Shown: positions 9,699 to 16,247 of the stretch, in pieces
Layout: each line of letters begins with the position of its first letter
How positions within the stretch are numbered: position 1 is the stretch's first letter
NCBI GenBank assembly: GCA_029219205.1
Contig: JAQXSY010000029.1
Coordinates: 1 to 41,146, forward strand
Direction of reading: 5' to 3'
Origin: Bacillota bacterium
Lineage (GTDB): Bacteria; Bacillota; Clostridia; Oscillospirales; CAG-272
Length of the DNA: 41,146 nucleotides
The notes under the pieces: generated by a model
What the model was told of the DNA's origin: nothing
Seen by the model: the letters and a program-made list of their open reading frames with translations, nothing else
Databases searched by the model: none
Translations under genes and position numbers: made by a program

Positions 9699-9727
9699 TT
9701 GACAATCAAATTGTTATATGTTAGAAT
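9699..9727 (+). promoter_or_regulatory. Sigma-A promoter for the lysine riboswitch and dapAB
   Basis: TTGACA (9699-9704), a 17-base spacer, then TAGAAT (9722-9727). A start site about seven bases downstream would place the first transcribed base at the 5' strand of riboswitch helix P1, which supports both calls. Confidence 0.88.
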
Positions 9728-9733
9728 AGTGAT

Positions 9734-9952
9734 GGATAGAGGCGCGGTTACTATTATTACCGCATGTCGAGGCTTCCGCAGCCGTTTGAGACATATGGGA
9801 AAGGAGTCGCCGCCGAAGAGAACGCTTTGCGGAAAAGTTTTGCTCTGGGGCCGCGGTTAACAGCCGCGGGACTGTCATCAATCACGTTGATGGAGTGCTA
9901 TCATGTAAGTTTGCCGGGAGTATCCCGACATATATTATATTACATGTATAGC
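9734..9952 (+). promoter_or_regulatory. Lysine riboswitch (L-box) controlling dapA-dapB
   Basis: The leader carries lysine-aptamer hallmarks: AGAGGCGCGG near the 5' end, AAAGGAGTCGCCGCCGAAG at 9800-9817 (matching the conserved GUCGCCGAAG region), ACTGTCATC with P5 hairpin arms CATCAA (9876-9881) and TTGATG (9887-9892), and GGAGTGCTATC at the 3' end. Helix P1 pairs GATAG (9735-9739) with CTATC (9898-9902). An antiterminator is readable: GCTATCATGTAA (9897-9908) pairs with TTACATGTATAGC (9940-9952) apart from one bulged base. It uses the P1 3' strand and the foot of the terminator, so lysine binding (P1 formed) should favour termination. Lysine feedback on lysine synthesis follows from the family. 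Confidence 0.95.
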
Positions 9953-9979
9953 CGGTTTTCAACCGGTTTTTCTTATTTT
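9951..9979 (+). terminator. Riboswitch-controlled intrinsic terminator before dapA
   Basis: CCGGTT (9952-9957) and AACCGG (9961-9966) form the stem with a three-base loop; a T-rich run (TTTTTCTTATTTT) follows. The 5' foot of the stem is shared with the antiterminator described for the riboswitch. Confidence 0.85.
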
Positions 9980-10023
9980 AGGCAAAAAACAACCAAAATA
10001 ATTTTGAAGGAGCTTTGCGCATC

Positions 10024-10914
10024 ATGAAAAAGCAAACGATTTTTTCCGGAGCAGCAGCGGCAGTAATAACGCCGTTTCTGAACGGACGCGTTGACTTTGT
10101 CAGTCTCGGACGTATTATTGAGTTTCAGATTGCAAACGGGACAGATGCTATAGTCATTTGCGGGACTACGGGCGAATCCTCGACTCTGACCGATAAAGAG
10201 CACCGCGAATGCATACGGTTCGCCGTTGAAAAAACAGCCGGACGCGTTCCCGTAATTGCCGGAACCGGTTCAAACGACACTGCTTACGCCATTGAACTTT
10301 CACGGTACGCCTGCGACGCCGGAGCGGACGCGCTTCTTCTTGTCACGCCGTATTACAATAAAGCGACGCCTTCCGGACTCGTCCGTAACTTCACCGCAGT
10401 CGCGGATGCCGTAAATAAACCGATCATCCTGTACAACGTGCCGTCACGCACCGGCGTAAATATAACTGTTCCGGTCTACCGCGAGCTTGCAAAGCACGAA
10501 AATATTTCAGCCGTCAAGGAAGCGTCCGGAAACATCTCGCAGATTGCTCAGCTGTTTGCGGAGTGCGGCGAGCTTCTCGACATTTACAGCGGGAACGATG
10601 ACCAGATAGTCCCGGTGATGTCGCTCGGCGGAAAAGGCGTAATCTCAGTTCTTTCAAACGTCATGCCCCGCGAAACGCATGATATATGCCGTCTGTTTCT
10701 CGAAGGAAAGGTGCGCGAAAGCGCCGCCCTTCAGCTCAGTCTGCTCGATCTGATAGACAGTCTTTTCTGCGAGGTAAATCCGATTCCGGTCAAAACCGCG
10801 ATGGCGGAACTCGGTTTCTGCTCGGAAGAGATGAGACTGCCGCTTTGTGAAATGGAACCTGAAAACCGCAAGCGGCTTACGGAATCGCTCAGACGTCATA
10901 AACTGCTTGACTGA
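10024..10914 (+). CDS. dapA: 4-hydroxy-tetrahydrodipicolinate synthase DapA
   Basis: DapA condenses pyruvate with aspartate semialdehyde, the first dedicated step to lysine and diaminopimelate. The Schiff-base lysine is K165 (AVKEASGN), the catalytic tyrosine is Y137 (LYNVPSRTG), and T48/T49 lie in CGTTGESSTLTDKEH. The start is ATG 10024, with AAGGAG at 10007-10012; a TTG at 10015 in frame is too close to that site. The 296-residue length is standard. It sits 26 bases before dapB and downstream of a lysine riboswitch, so expression should fall when lysine is plentiful. Confidence 0.98.
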   Translation: MKKQTIFSGAAAAVITPFLNGRVDFVSLGRIIEFQIANGTDAIVICGTTGESSTLTDKEHRECIRFAVEKTAGRVPVIAGTGSNDTAYAIELSRYACDAGADALLLVTPYYNKATPSGLVRNFTAVADAVNKPIILYNVPSRTGVNITVPVYRELAKHENISAVKEASGNISQIAQLFAECGELLDIYSGNDDQIVPVMSLGGKGVISVLSNVMPRETHDICRLFLEGKVRESAALQLSLLDLIDSLFCEVNPIPVKTAMAELGFCSEEMRLPLCEMEPENRKRLTESLRRHKLLD

Positions 10915-10940
10915 TATGATTAAATGAAAGGATTAAAAAA

Positions 10941-11714
10941 ATGGTAAATATTCTTCTTTCAGGCGCGCTCGGAAGAATGGGCTGCGCGGTAACATCTTCG
11001 TGCGCAGCTTCCGGAAGCTGCCGCATCATTGCCGGAATCGACATAAACGCAGCCGCCGGCGCGCTCGGCTGCACGTATCCGGTGTATGAAAAATTGTCGG
11101 ATTTTACCGGCAAGGCAGATGTTATCGTAGATTTCTCAAACCACACGGCAATATCGTCTCTGCTCGAATACGCAGTAAAAGAACGGACCCCTGTCGTCGC
11201 CGCTACGACAGGATACACTGCGGACGAGCTTGAGGTCATTTCAAAAGCCTCAAAATCCATACCGGTATTTCGCTCCGGAAACATGTCGCTGGGGATCAAT
11301 CTGCTTATTGAGCTTGCCAAGAAAGCTTCCGCCGTTCTCGGAACGGCATTTGACGTTGAAATTGTGGAAACCCATCACAGGAACAAGCTTGACGCGCCAA
11401 GCGGCACCGCGCTGATGATCGCGGACGCACTTTCCGAAACGCTCGGTTCCGAGGCGGACTATGTTTTTGACCGCAGCACAGAGCGCCGCGAGCGCAGAAG
11501 CGGCGAAATCGGCATACACTCTGTCAGAGGTGGCTCCGTAGTAGGAGATCATCAGGTAATGTTTTTAGGCGACACCGAAACGATCACGCTGTCCCACAGC
11601 GCGTCGTCAAGAAGCGTTTTCGCAGACGGAGCACTCAAGGCGGCTGAATTTATTTGCGGAAAACCCGCGGGCCTATACGACATGAGCGACCTCATAAACT
11701 CCGCATCGCGCTAA
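10941..11714 (+). CDS. dapB: 4-hydroxy-tetrahydrodipicolinate reductase DapB
   Basis: DapB reduces the DapA product with NAD(P)H. The N-terminal Rossmann motif is SGALGRMG, followed by DVIVDFSNHTA. The catalytic block ETHHRNKLDAPSGTA places His145, His146 and Lys149 as the active-site residues, and RGGSVVGDHQVMFLG is conserved further on. The 257-residue length is normal. An AAAGGA site precedes the ATG. It follows dapA in the riboswitch-controlled unit. Confidence 0.98.
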   Translation: MVNILLSGALGRMGCAVTSSCAASGSCRIIAGIDINAAAGALGCTYPVYEKLSDFTGKADVIVDFSNHTAISSLLEYAVKERTPVVAATTGYTADELEVISKASKSIPVFRSGNMSLGINLLIELAKKASAVLGTAFDVEIVETHHRNKLDAPSGTALMIADALSETLGSEADYVFDRSTERRERRSGEIGIHSVRGGSVVGDHQVMFLGDTETITLSHSASSRSVFADGALKAAEFICGKPAGLYDMSDLINSASR

Positions 11715-11718
11715 GGCA

Positions 11719-11747
11719 TTGACAAAAACCGAAAAATGTGTTAACAT
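11719..11747 (+). promoter_or_regulatory. Sigma-A promoter for the greA-family gene
   Basis: TTGACA (11719-11724), a 17-base spacer and TAACAT (11742-11747). It starts 5 bases after the dapB stop and ends about 36 bases before the next ATG. Confidence 0.82.
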
Positions 11748-11783
11748 TCGGATTAATAAAACCCGAAAGGAAAGTGACGCGCT

Positions 11784-12287
11784 ATGCATGACGAACTAAC
11801 AGAAGTTGATATAAAGAAAATGAAAGAGGAGATCGAATACCGCACGACGCAGCTCACTCCAAAGCTAAAGGCAGAGCTTCAGGCGGCGCGCGAGCTTGGA
11901 GACCTCAGCGAAAACGACGAATACCGTTCGGCAAAGCGCGAGCTTAACCGCAACTACTCACGTATACGCTATCTTAAAGCAATGATAGACACAGCGGTTG
12001 TAATTAAAGTCGATTCCGCAGAAGATAAAATCGGTCTTTTTGATAAAATCACGCTGTATTATGAAGAAGACGACGAAGAACAGACCGTTATGATCGTAAC
12101 TACGCTGCGAAATGACGTTTTAAATAATTACATTTCAAAGGAATCTCCGTTCGGAAAAGCGCTGCTCGGTCACAAAATCGGCGACCGCGTTGAAATCAAA
12201 GTCAGCGATTCATACGGTTACTTTGTCGTTGTGAAAGCCATTGAAAAAGGCGGCGACGACGAATCCCTCGAAATAAATCAGTACTGA
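11784..12287 (+). CDS. GreA/GreB-family transcription elongation factor
   Basis: The 167-residue protein has the GreA layout: an N-terminal antiparallel coiled coil (about residues 1-75) with the acidic tip in GDLSENDEYRSAKRE, then a C-terminal domain ending in the conserved SPFGKALLGHKIGDRVEIKV block. Gre factors enter the RNA polymerase secondary channel and promote cleavage of backtracked RNA. An AAAGGAAAG site precedes the ATG. It has its own promoter and terminator, so it is a single-gene unit. The C-terminal part contains an unusually acidic stretch (YYEEDDEEQ). It may be GreA itself or a paralogue. Confidence 0.9.
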   Translation: MHDELTEVDIKKMKEEIEYRTTQLTPKLKAELQAARELGDLSENDEYRSAKRELNRNYSRIRYLKAMIDTAVVIKVDSAEDKIGLFDKITLYYEEDDEEQTVMIVTTLRNDVLNNYISKESPFGKALLGHKIGDRVEIKVSDSYGYFVVVKAIEKGGDDESLEINQY

Positions 12288-12290
12288 AAA

Positions 12291-12340
12291 ACAAAACGAG
12301 CCGCGGGAACGCCCGTTTCCGCCGGCTCGTTTTGTTTATG
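12291..12340. terminator. Bidirectional intrinsic terminator between greA and the HAD gene
   Basis: ACAAAACGAGCCG (12291-12303) pairs with CGGCTCGTTTTGT (12323-12335). T-rich and A-rich flanks make it usable on both strands, fitting the convergent genes on either side. Confidence 0.88.
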
Positions 12341-12387
12341 TGCCAAAATCAGCTGAGTTTACGCAAATCCCGATGAGGACCGTTTTT

Positions 12388-13041
12388 TCAGGATCCCGAA
12401 AGGTATGAATAAAAGCTTTTGAAATCCTTGAAAACCAACTCTCCGCCCCTCGCTTTCAGAGTATCCAGGCTCTGATGACCTCCGCCCACAAGCGCACACT
12501 CCGCGCCTATCGCTTCGGCAGTTTCCGCGTCATGAACGGTGTCTCCGATAAGCAGCGCCGAAGCGGACGGATTTTTTTTGCGCCAATCTTCCGCAAGCGT
12601 AATCTTGCTGTGCGCGTTGACATTGTCAAGACCGAGAATATCGTCAAAATAATTTTCGATTCCGAGATGCCCTATCTGTTTTTTCAGCATCTCAAGTTCA
12701 GACATCGACACAACTACCTGTCTTATTCCGTTTTGGCGAAAGAAGTCGAGCAGGCATCGGACATCCTGCTTCAAGCCCGCGCTGAGAACGTTGAGCTTGT
12801 ACTCGTTTGCCCACTCAACAGCCGCGTCTTCATACCGCTCTTTGCTGAAATCAAAGCCCAGCCTCGTATAATAATCGCGTATGGGAAAACCGAAAACGCT
12901 GTAATAAAATTTGATGTCGCTGACTATCGGCAGTCCGCGGCGAAAAAGGAGCGTGTTTACACTCTTTATGCCCGCTTCAACATCGTCAACCAGCGTACCG
13001 TTGAAATCCCAGAGGACTGTGTCCCATCCGAAATCAATCAT
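12388..13041 (-). CDS. HAD-family hydrolase (phosphatase-like) with DxN motif I
   Basis: The 217-residue protein is a HAD-superfamily hydrolase resembling phosphoglycolate-phosphatase-type members. Motif I reads WDFNGTLVDD: the nucleophile Asp12 is present but the usual second aspartate, the general acid/base, is Asn14. The cap domain is helical; motif II is VVSMSE, and motif IV is IGDTVHDAETAEAIG. Substrate is unknown. The DxN form recurs in some Clostridia HAD proteins, so this may be a real subfamily with altered chemistry. The start overlaps the recR stop by four bases (ATGA), implying coupling. Confidence 0.85.
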   Translation of the reverse strand: MIDFGWDTVLWDFNGTLVDDVEAGIKSVNTLLFRRGLPIVSDIKFYYSVFGFPIRDYYTRLGFDFSKERYEDAAVEWANEYKLNVLSAGLKQDVRCLLDFFRQNGIRQVVVSMSELEMLKKQIGHLGIENYFDDILGLDNVNAHSKITLAEDWRKKNPSASALLIGDTVHDAETAEAIGAECALVGGGHQSLDTLKARGGELVFKDFKSFYSYLSGS

Positions 13042-13643
13042 AAAATACTTCTGCGCCCTTCCATTGCGCGCATGAGCGTCATTTCATCGGCGTATTCGAG
13101 ATCGCCGCCGACCGGTATGCCGTACGCAAGACGGCTCGTTTTTATGCCTGCCGGCTTTAAAAGCTTGGCTATGTACAATGCCGTCGTTTCACCGTCCGGA
13201 GTCGGATTTGTGGCAATTATAACTTCTTTTACATCGTTGTCGCGTATGCGTTCAAGCAGCTCCGCAAGCTTCAGCTGCTCGGGACCGATTCCGTCAAGAG
13301 GAGACAGAACTCCTCCGAGCACATGGTACAGTCCGTTATAATCACGCACTCTTTCCATCGCCATAACCGCGCGCACATCCTCAACGACGCATATAACGCT
13401 TTTGTCTCTGGAATCGTCTGAACAAATTCCGCAAAGCTTCCCCGCTTCGCATAAATTATTGCAGACCGGACACCTTCCGACACCGCTTTTGACTTCAAGG
13501 ACAGCCTCGGCAAACGCTTTCGCCTCCTCTTCGGTCATATCGACAAACGCCAGCGCCAGCCGCGCCGCAGTCTTTCTTCCTATACCCGGCAGGGTGCGAA
13601 ACCGGTCGGTCAGATTTTCGATGGGCGGAAGTACGGACGCCAT
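13038..13643 (-). CDS. recR: Recombination mediator protein RecR
   Basis: RecR works with RecO and RecF to load RecA onto gaps. The 201-residue protein has the N-terminal helix-hairpin-helix (FRTLPGIGRKTAARLA), the four-cysteine zinc motif (CPVCNNLCEAGKLCGICSD) and a Toprim domain starting with ICVVEDVRAVMAMER, followed by YHVLGGVLSPLDGIGPE and the AYGIPVGGDLEYADEMTL end. It starts three bases after ybaB. The dnaX-ybaB-recR order is conserved in Bacillota. Confidence 0.97.
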   Translation of the reverse strand: MASVLPPIENLTDRFRTLPGIGRKTAARLALAFVDMTEEEAKAFAEAVLEVKSGVGRCPVCNNLCEAGKLCGICSDDSRDKSVICVVEDVRAVMAMERVRDYNGLYHVLGGVLSPLDGIGPEQLKLAELLERIRDNDVKEVIIATNPTPDGETTALYIAKLLKPAGIKTSRLAYGIPVGGDLEYADEMTLMRAMEGRRSIL

Positions 13644-13646
13644 GGC

Positions 13647-14003
13647 TTAAAACAGACCCGGAATTCCCATTCCGCCGATGTTTCCGGTAATCTTTTCCAT
13701 TTCGGCGGAATTTGTCTCGTCAACCTTTTTAATTGCTTCGTTGAACGCGGCAACAAGTATATCGGAAAGAGTCTCGATATCGTCCGGATCGACAATTTCC
13801 GGCTTTATATCGATGGATTTTATTTCCTTTTTGCCGTTGATTTTTACAGTAACTACGCCGCCGCCTGCATTGATCTCGTATTCGCGTGCGTCAAGTTCCT
13901 CCTGAAGCTCGGCTATCTGCTCCTGCATCTTCTGAGCCTGTCTGATCATTCCCTGCATATTCTGCGGGCCGCCGCCCACTCCCTGCGGAAGTCTTGCTTT
14001 CAT
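13647..14003 (-). CDS. YbaB/EbfC-family nucleoid-associated protein
   Basis: This 118-residue protein has a Gly/Gln/Met-rich N-terminus and the YbaB fold: a long N-terminal helix (MIRQAQKMQEQIAELQEELD), the beta strands GGGVVTVKINGKKEIKSIDI and a C-terminal helix with EKITGNIGG. YbaB/EbfC proteins bind DNA as dimers and affect chromosome compaction and gene expression. It lies between dnaX and recR, the position of yaaK in B. subtilis. GAGGATAG precedes the ATG. Confidence 0.95.
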   Translation of the reverse strand: MKARLPQGVGGGPQNMQGMIRQAQKMQEQIAELQEELDAREYEINAGGGVVTVKINGKKEIKSIDIKPEIVDPDDIETLSDILVAAFNEAIKKVDETNSAEMEKITGNIGGMGIPGLF

Positions 14004-14062
14004 TGTTTTCTATCCTCACATTAACCAAAAAATATTAATTCAAATTTTTTATAATATTCCCG

Positions 14063-15652
14063 TCAAAGCTCCGTTAGCGGATCATCCGTCTCGATTTTTT
14101 CGGAAATTTCGACAATTATATCCTCCGCTGCAAACCCTGCACATCCGGCAAACGACGATACAATCGCCGCCGTTTCCTTTTTTGTCTCCTCCGCGCCGAG
14201 CAGCATCGACGAAAACGCATCGTTAACACGTATAACCAGTCTGCCGTTTTCGGCAAACAGCCCCGCCAGTCTGAGCATCGACGCCGCTGCCTCGTCAATC
14301 TCGCTTAATTTTTCACAAAGCTCCGGGGCATATTCAAACGGCGCAGACGCTATCGATGCCCGCATCATTTTCTCCGCGCCGGGGATTGTTTCGGCAGGCT
14401 TTTCCGTAAAGCCGTCGTCAGACGTCGCTTCACCCTCGCCCGGCGATTCATTCAGGCTTGCGCTTAAGCTTTTTTCTTTTTCGTGCGCCTTATGAACGAA
14501 GCTTCCGTTTTCAAGCGCCTCTTCAACTTTTGCCAAACGGGCCGCCAGAGCGTCGCAGGACGCCGCGGTTCTTTCGTCGCACAGTCTGACCAAAGCCATT
14601 TCGGCGATAACGCGCCTCGCGTCCGGAGAACGCTGCATTCCAGTATACGCGTCGTCAAAAACTTTTGCATACCAAAGCAGCTTATCCTTTGAAAACAGCT
14701 TCGCCGACGTCTTCATCGTTTCAAGCTCTTCCGGAGTTGCGTCTATGAACCCATCCGGCTCGGAAACGGTCTTTATAACTATCAGATCGCGGCAATATGA
14801 AATAAGCTCTCGCCAGAACGCCGCAATATCAATCGATGATTCGTATATTTCGCTTATGGTAAAAAATATTTTTTCATAATCCGCTTCCGCGGCGGCGCAA
14901 AAAAGCCGTCCCGCAAGCTCGCAGCCCCCGACGCCGACTTTTTCCCTCACGACGGTGGCGCTGATATGTCCCCCGGAGCCTGAACAAAGCTCAAGCAGAC
15001 TGATCGCGTCCCTCATGCCGCCTCTTGCAAGGCGCGCCATGAAGCGAAGCGATTCCTCGTCCGCGTCTATACCCTCTTTTCCGGATATATATTTCAGTCT
15101 CTCTGTTATAACCTGCGCAGGAATCCTTCTGAAATCAAACCTCTGACATCTCGACAGAATTGTTGCCGGTATCTTCTGAAGCTCGGTCGTCGCCAGTATG
15201 AAGACCACGTGGGGCGGCGGCTCCTCAAGCGTTTTCAGCAAAGCGTTAAACGCGCCCTGCGACAGCATATGCACCTCGTCGATAATGTACACGCGGTTTT
15301 TCAGCGACGACGGAGGATACGCGACCTCATCCTTGATATCCCTTATATAATCGACGCCGTTGTTTGACGCGGCATCCATTTCTACAACGTCGGTTGCCGC
15401 ACCGCTCTCAATCATCCGGCAGGCCCCGCACTTTCCGCACGGACTGCCTCCAACCGGAGCTTCGCAGTTAAGGGCCTTTGCCAAAATCTTTGCACAGCTT
15501 GTTTTTCCGGTTCCGCGAGAACCGCAGAAAAGGTATGCATGCGTGGTTTTTGCGTTTTCAACTTCATAAGAAAGAACGGAGGTTATATGCTCCTGCCCGA
15601 CAACGTCTCCGAAAACAGACGGTCTGTATTTTCGGTATAAAGTCTGATGCAC
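14063..15652 (-). CDS. dnaX: DNA polymerase III subunit gamma/tau
   Basis: DnaX is the clamp-loader ATPase. The start is GTG 15652 (VHQTLYRKYRPSVFGDVVGQ), with a GGAGG site seven bases upstream at 15660-15664; a frame extension to 15718 lacks one. Visible are the Walker A motif GSRGTGKTSCAK, the zinc-binding cysteines in SPCGKCGACRMIESG, the Walker B IIDEVHMLS, and ATTELQKIPATILSRCQRFDF. The protein is 529 residues, ending in an acidic, poorly conserved region, so the tau-type C-terminus is short. SRP RNA lies directly upstream, as scr-dnaX in B. subtilis. Confidence 0.96.
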   Translation of the reverse strand: MHQTLYRKYRPSVFGDVVGQEHITSVLSYEVENAKTTHAYLFCGSRGTGKTSCAKILAKALNCEAPVGGSPCGKCGACRMIESGAATDVVEMDAASNNGVDYIRDIKDEVAYPPSSLKNRVYIIDEVHMLSQGAFNALLKTLEEPPPHVVFILATTELQKIPATILSRCQRFDFRRIPAQVITERLKYISGKEGIDADEESLRFMARLARGGMRDAISLLELCSGSGGHISATVVREKVGVGGCELAGRLFCAAAEADYEKIFFTISEIYESSIDIAAFWRELISYCRDLIVIKTVSEPDGFIDATPEELETMKTSAKLFSKDKLLWYAKVFDDAYTGMQRSPDARRVIAEMALVRLCDERTAASCDALAARLAKVEEALENGSFVHKAHEKEKSLSASLNESPGEGEATSDDGFTEKPAETIPGAEKMMRASIASAPFEYAPELCEKLSEIDEAAASMLRLAGLFAENGRLVIRVNDAFSSMLLGAEETKKETAAIVSSFAGCAGFAAEDIIVEISEKIETDDPLTEL

Positions 15653-15735
15653 CGTATCACCTCCGCAATTAAAAACGGCAGAGCATATAACAAGACCATA
15701 CACCCGACTTCGAATCAATACCCATACGCGTTAAC

Positions 15736-15996
15736 CGAAGACGTCACTCGGAACAGGCAACCTCGCGGCGCATCAGACATTACTGCTTAATGCTGCTCGG
15801 TTCCCCGCCTGACATGGTTCACAGGCGCTGATCGCGCAAGACCCGCTCTTCAACGTGACATACGACGGCGCAGTACCGCACAGATACGACCCTCGGTTCG
15901 GGAAACCACCCCTGCTATAGCGGATTGCAGGTTACAGGACACCGCTGACTCCCCGGCCGGTATGGCCTTGTTATACGCCTTGCCGTTATTTGATTC
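15736..15996 (-). ncRNA. ffs: Signal recognition particle RNA, large bacterial type (with Alu domain)
   Basis: On the minus strand the 5' part carries the Alu-domain signature GGGGAGTCAGCGGTGTCCTG and CTGTAACCTGCAATCCGCTA (near 15918-15958). The apical helix 8 reads GTCAGGCGGGGAACCGAGCAGC, split here by its GGAA tetraloop at 15801-15804, closed by CGG/CCG; the symmetric loop (TGTCAGG against AGCAGCA) is the Ffh-binding site. GGCAA near the 5' end can pair with TTGCC near the 3' end. About 260 bases is the length of the B. subtilis-type RNA. The promoter at 16003-16031 sets the 5' end near 15996; the 3' end is approximate, and no clear terminator follows, so the transcript may run into dnaX. 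Confidence 0.93.
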
Positions 15997-16002
15997 ATAT
16001 AC

Positions 16003-16031
16003 AGTATAGCATATTTTTCTGATGATTACAA
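16003..16031 (-). promoter_or_regulatory. Sigma-A promoter for SRP RNA (and probably dnaX-ybaB-recR)
   Basis: On the minus strand TTGTAA (16031-16026), a 17-base spacer and TATACT (16008-16003). The predicted start near 15996 agrees with the 5' end of the SRP RNA. Confidence 0.8.
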
Positions 16032-16167
16032 GAGGGAATTGTTTTTTTTGCAAAATTCCTGTTTAAAACAGTTTATAACCAGGAACATAGTCAAAAAAAC
16101 GTCCGTCTTAAAAAAATGAACATACTTACATTAATATAAAGATTAACGTCTTGGAAACAAATTATCC

Positions 16168-16196
16168 TTGCAATATGTTTTTTTATGTTATATAAT
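16168..16196 (+). promoter_or_regulatory. Sigma-A promoter for the envelope gene cluster
   Basis: TTGCAA (16168-16173), 17 bases, then a perfect TATAAT (16191-16196). It leaves an untranslated leader of about 45 bases with AGGAG at 16232-16236. No other promoter of this quality was seen before 25728, so it may drive all eight genes. Confidence 0.85.
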
Positions 16197-16247
16197 GAAA
16201 CGTAGTATGTTTTATCCACCGAAATATATTCAGGAGCGTATTTTTCC

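Noticed and set aside
9764-10027. Plus-strand frame of 87 codons upstream of dapA
   Set aside because: It overlaps the lysine riboswitch and terminator; a leader peptide is not needed to explain control.
14464-14500. A-rich stretch in dnaX as a programmed frameshift site giving gamma and tau
   Set aside because: The run of six A bases is not in the X XXY YYZ register of the zero frame, and no stimulatory stem or early stop in the shifted frame was evident.
15653-15718. N-terminal extension of dnaX to 15718
   Set aside because: The GTG at 15652 has a strong GGAGG site and matches the usual YRKYRP start; the extension has neither.
15700-15725. TTCGAATC as the T-loop of a tRNA gene
   Set aside because: No acceptor stem, anticodon arm or CCA end can be drawn around it.
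15850-16053. Minus-strand 67-codon frame in the dnaX upstream region
   Set aside because: It lies in the SRP RNA and its promoter, which explain the sequence; no ribosome-binding site.
16059-16071. CTGTTTAAAACAG palindrome upstream of the envelope promoter
   Set aside because: It is about 100 bases from the -35 box, A/T-rich and found once; it may be chance.
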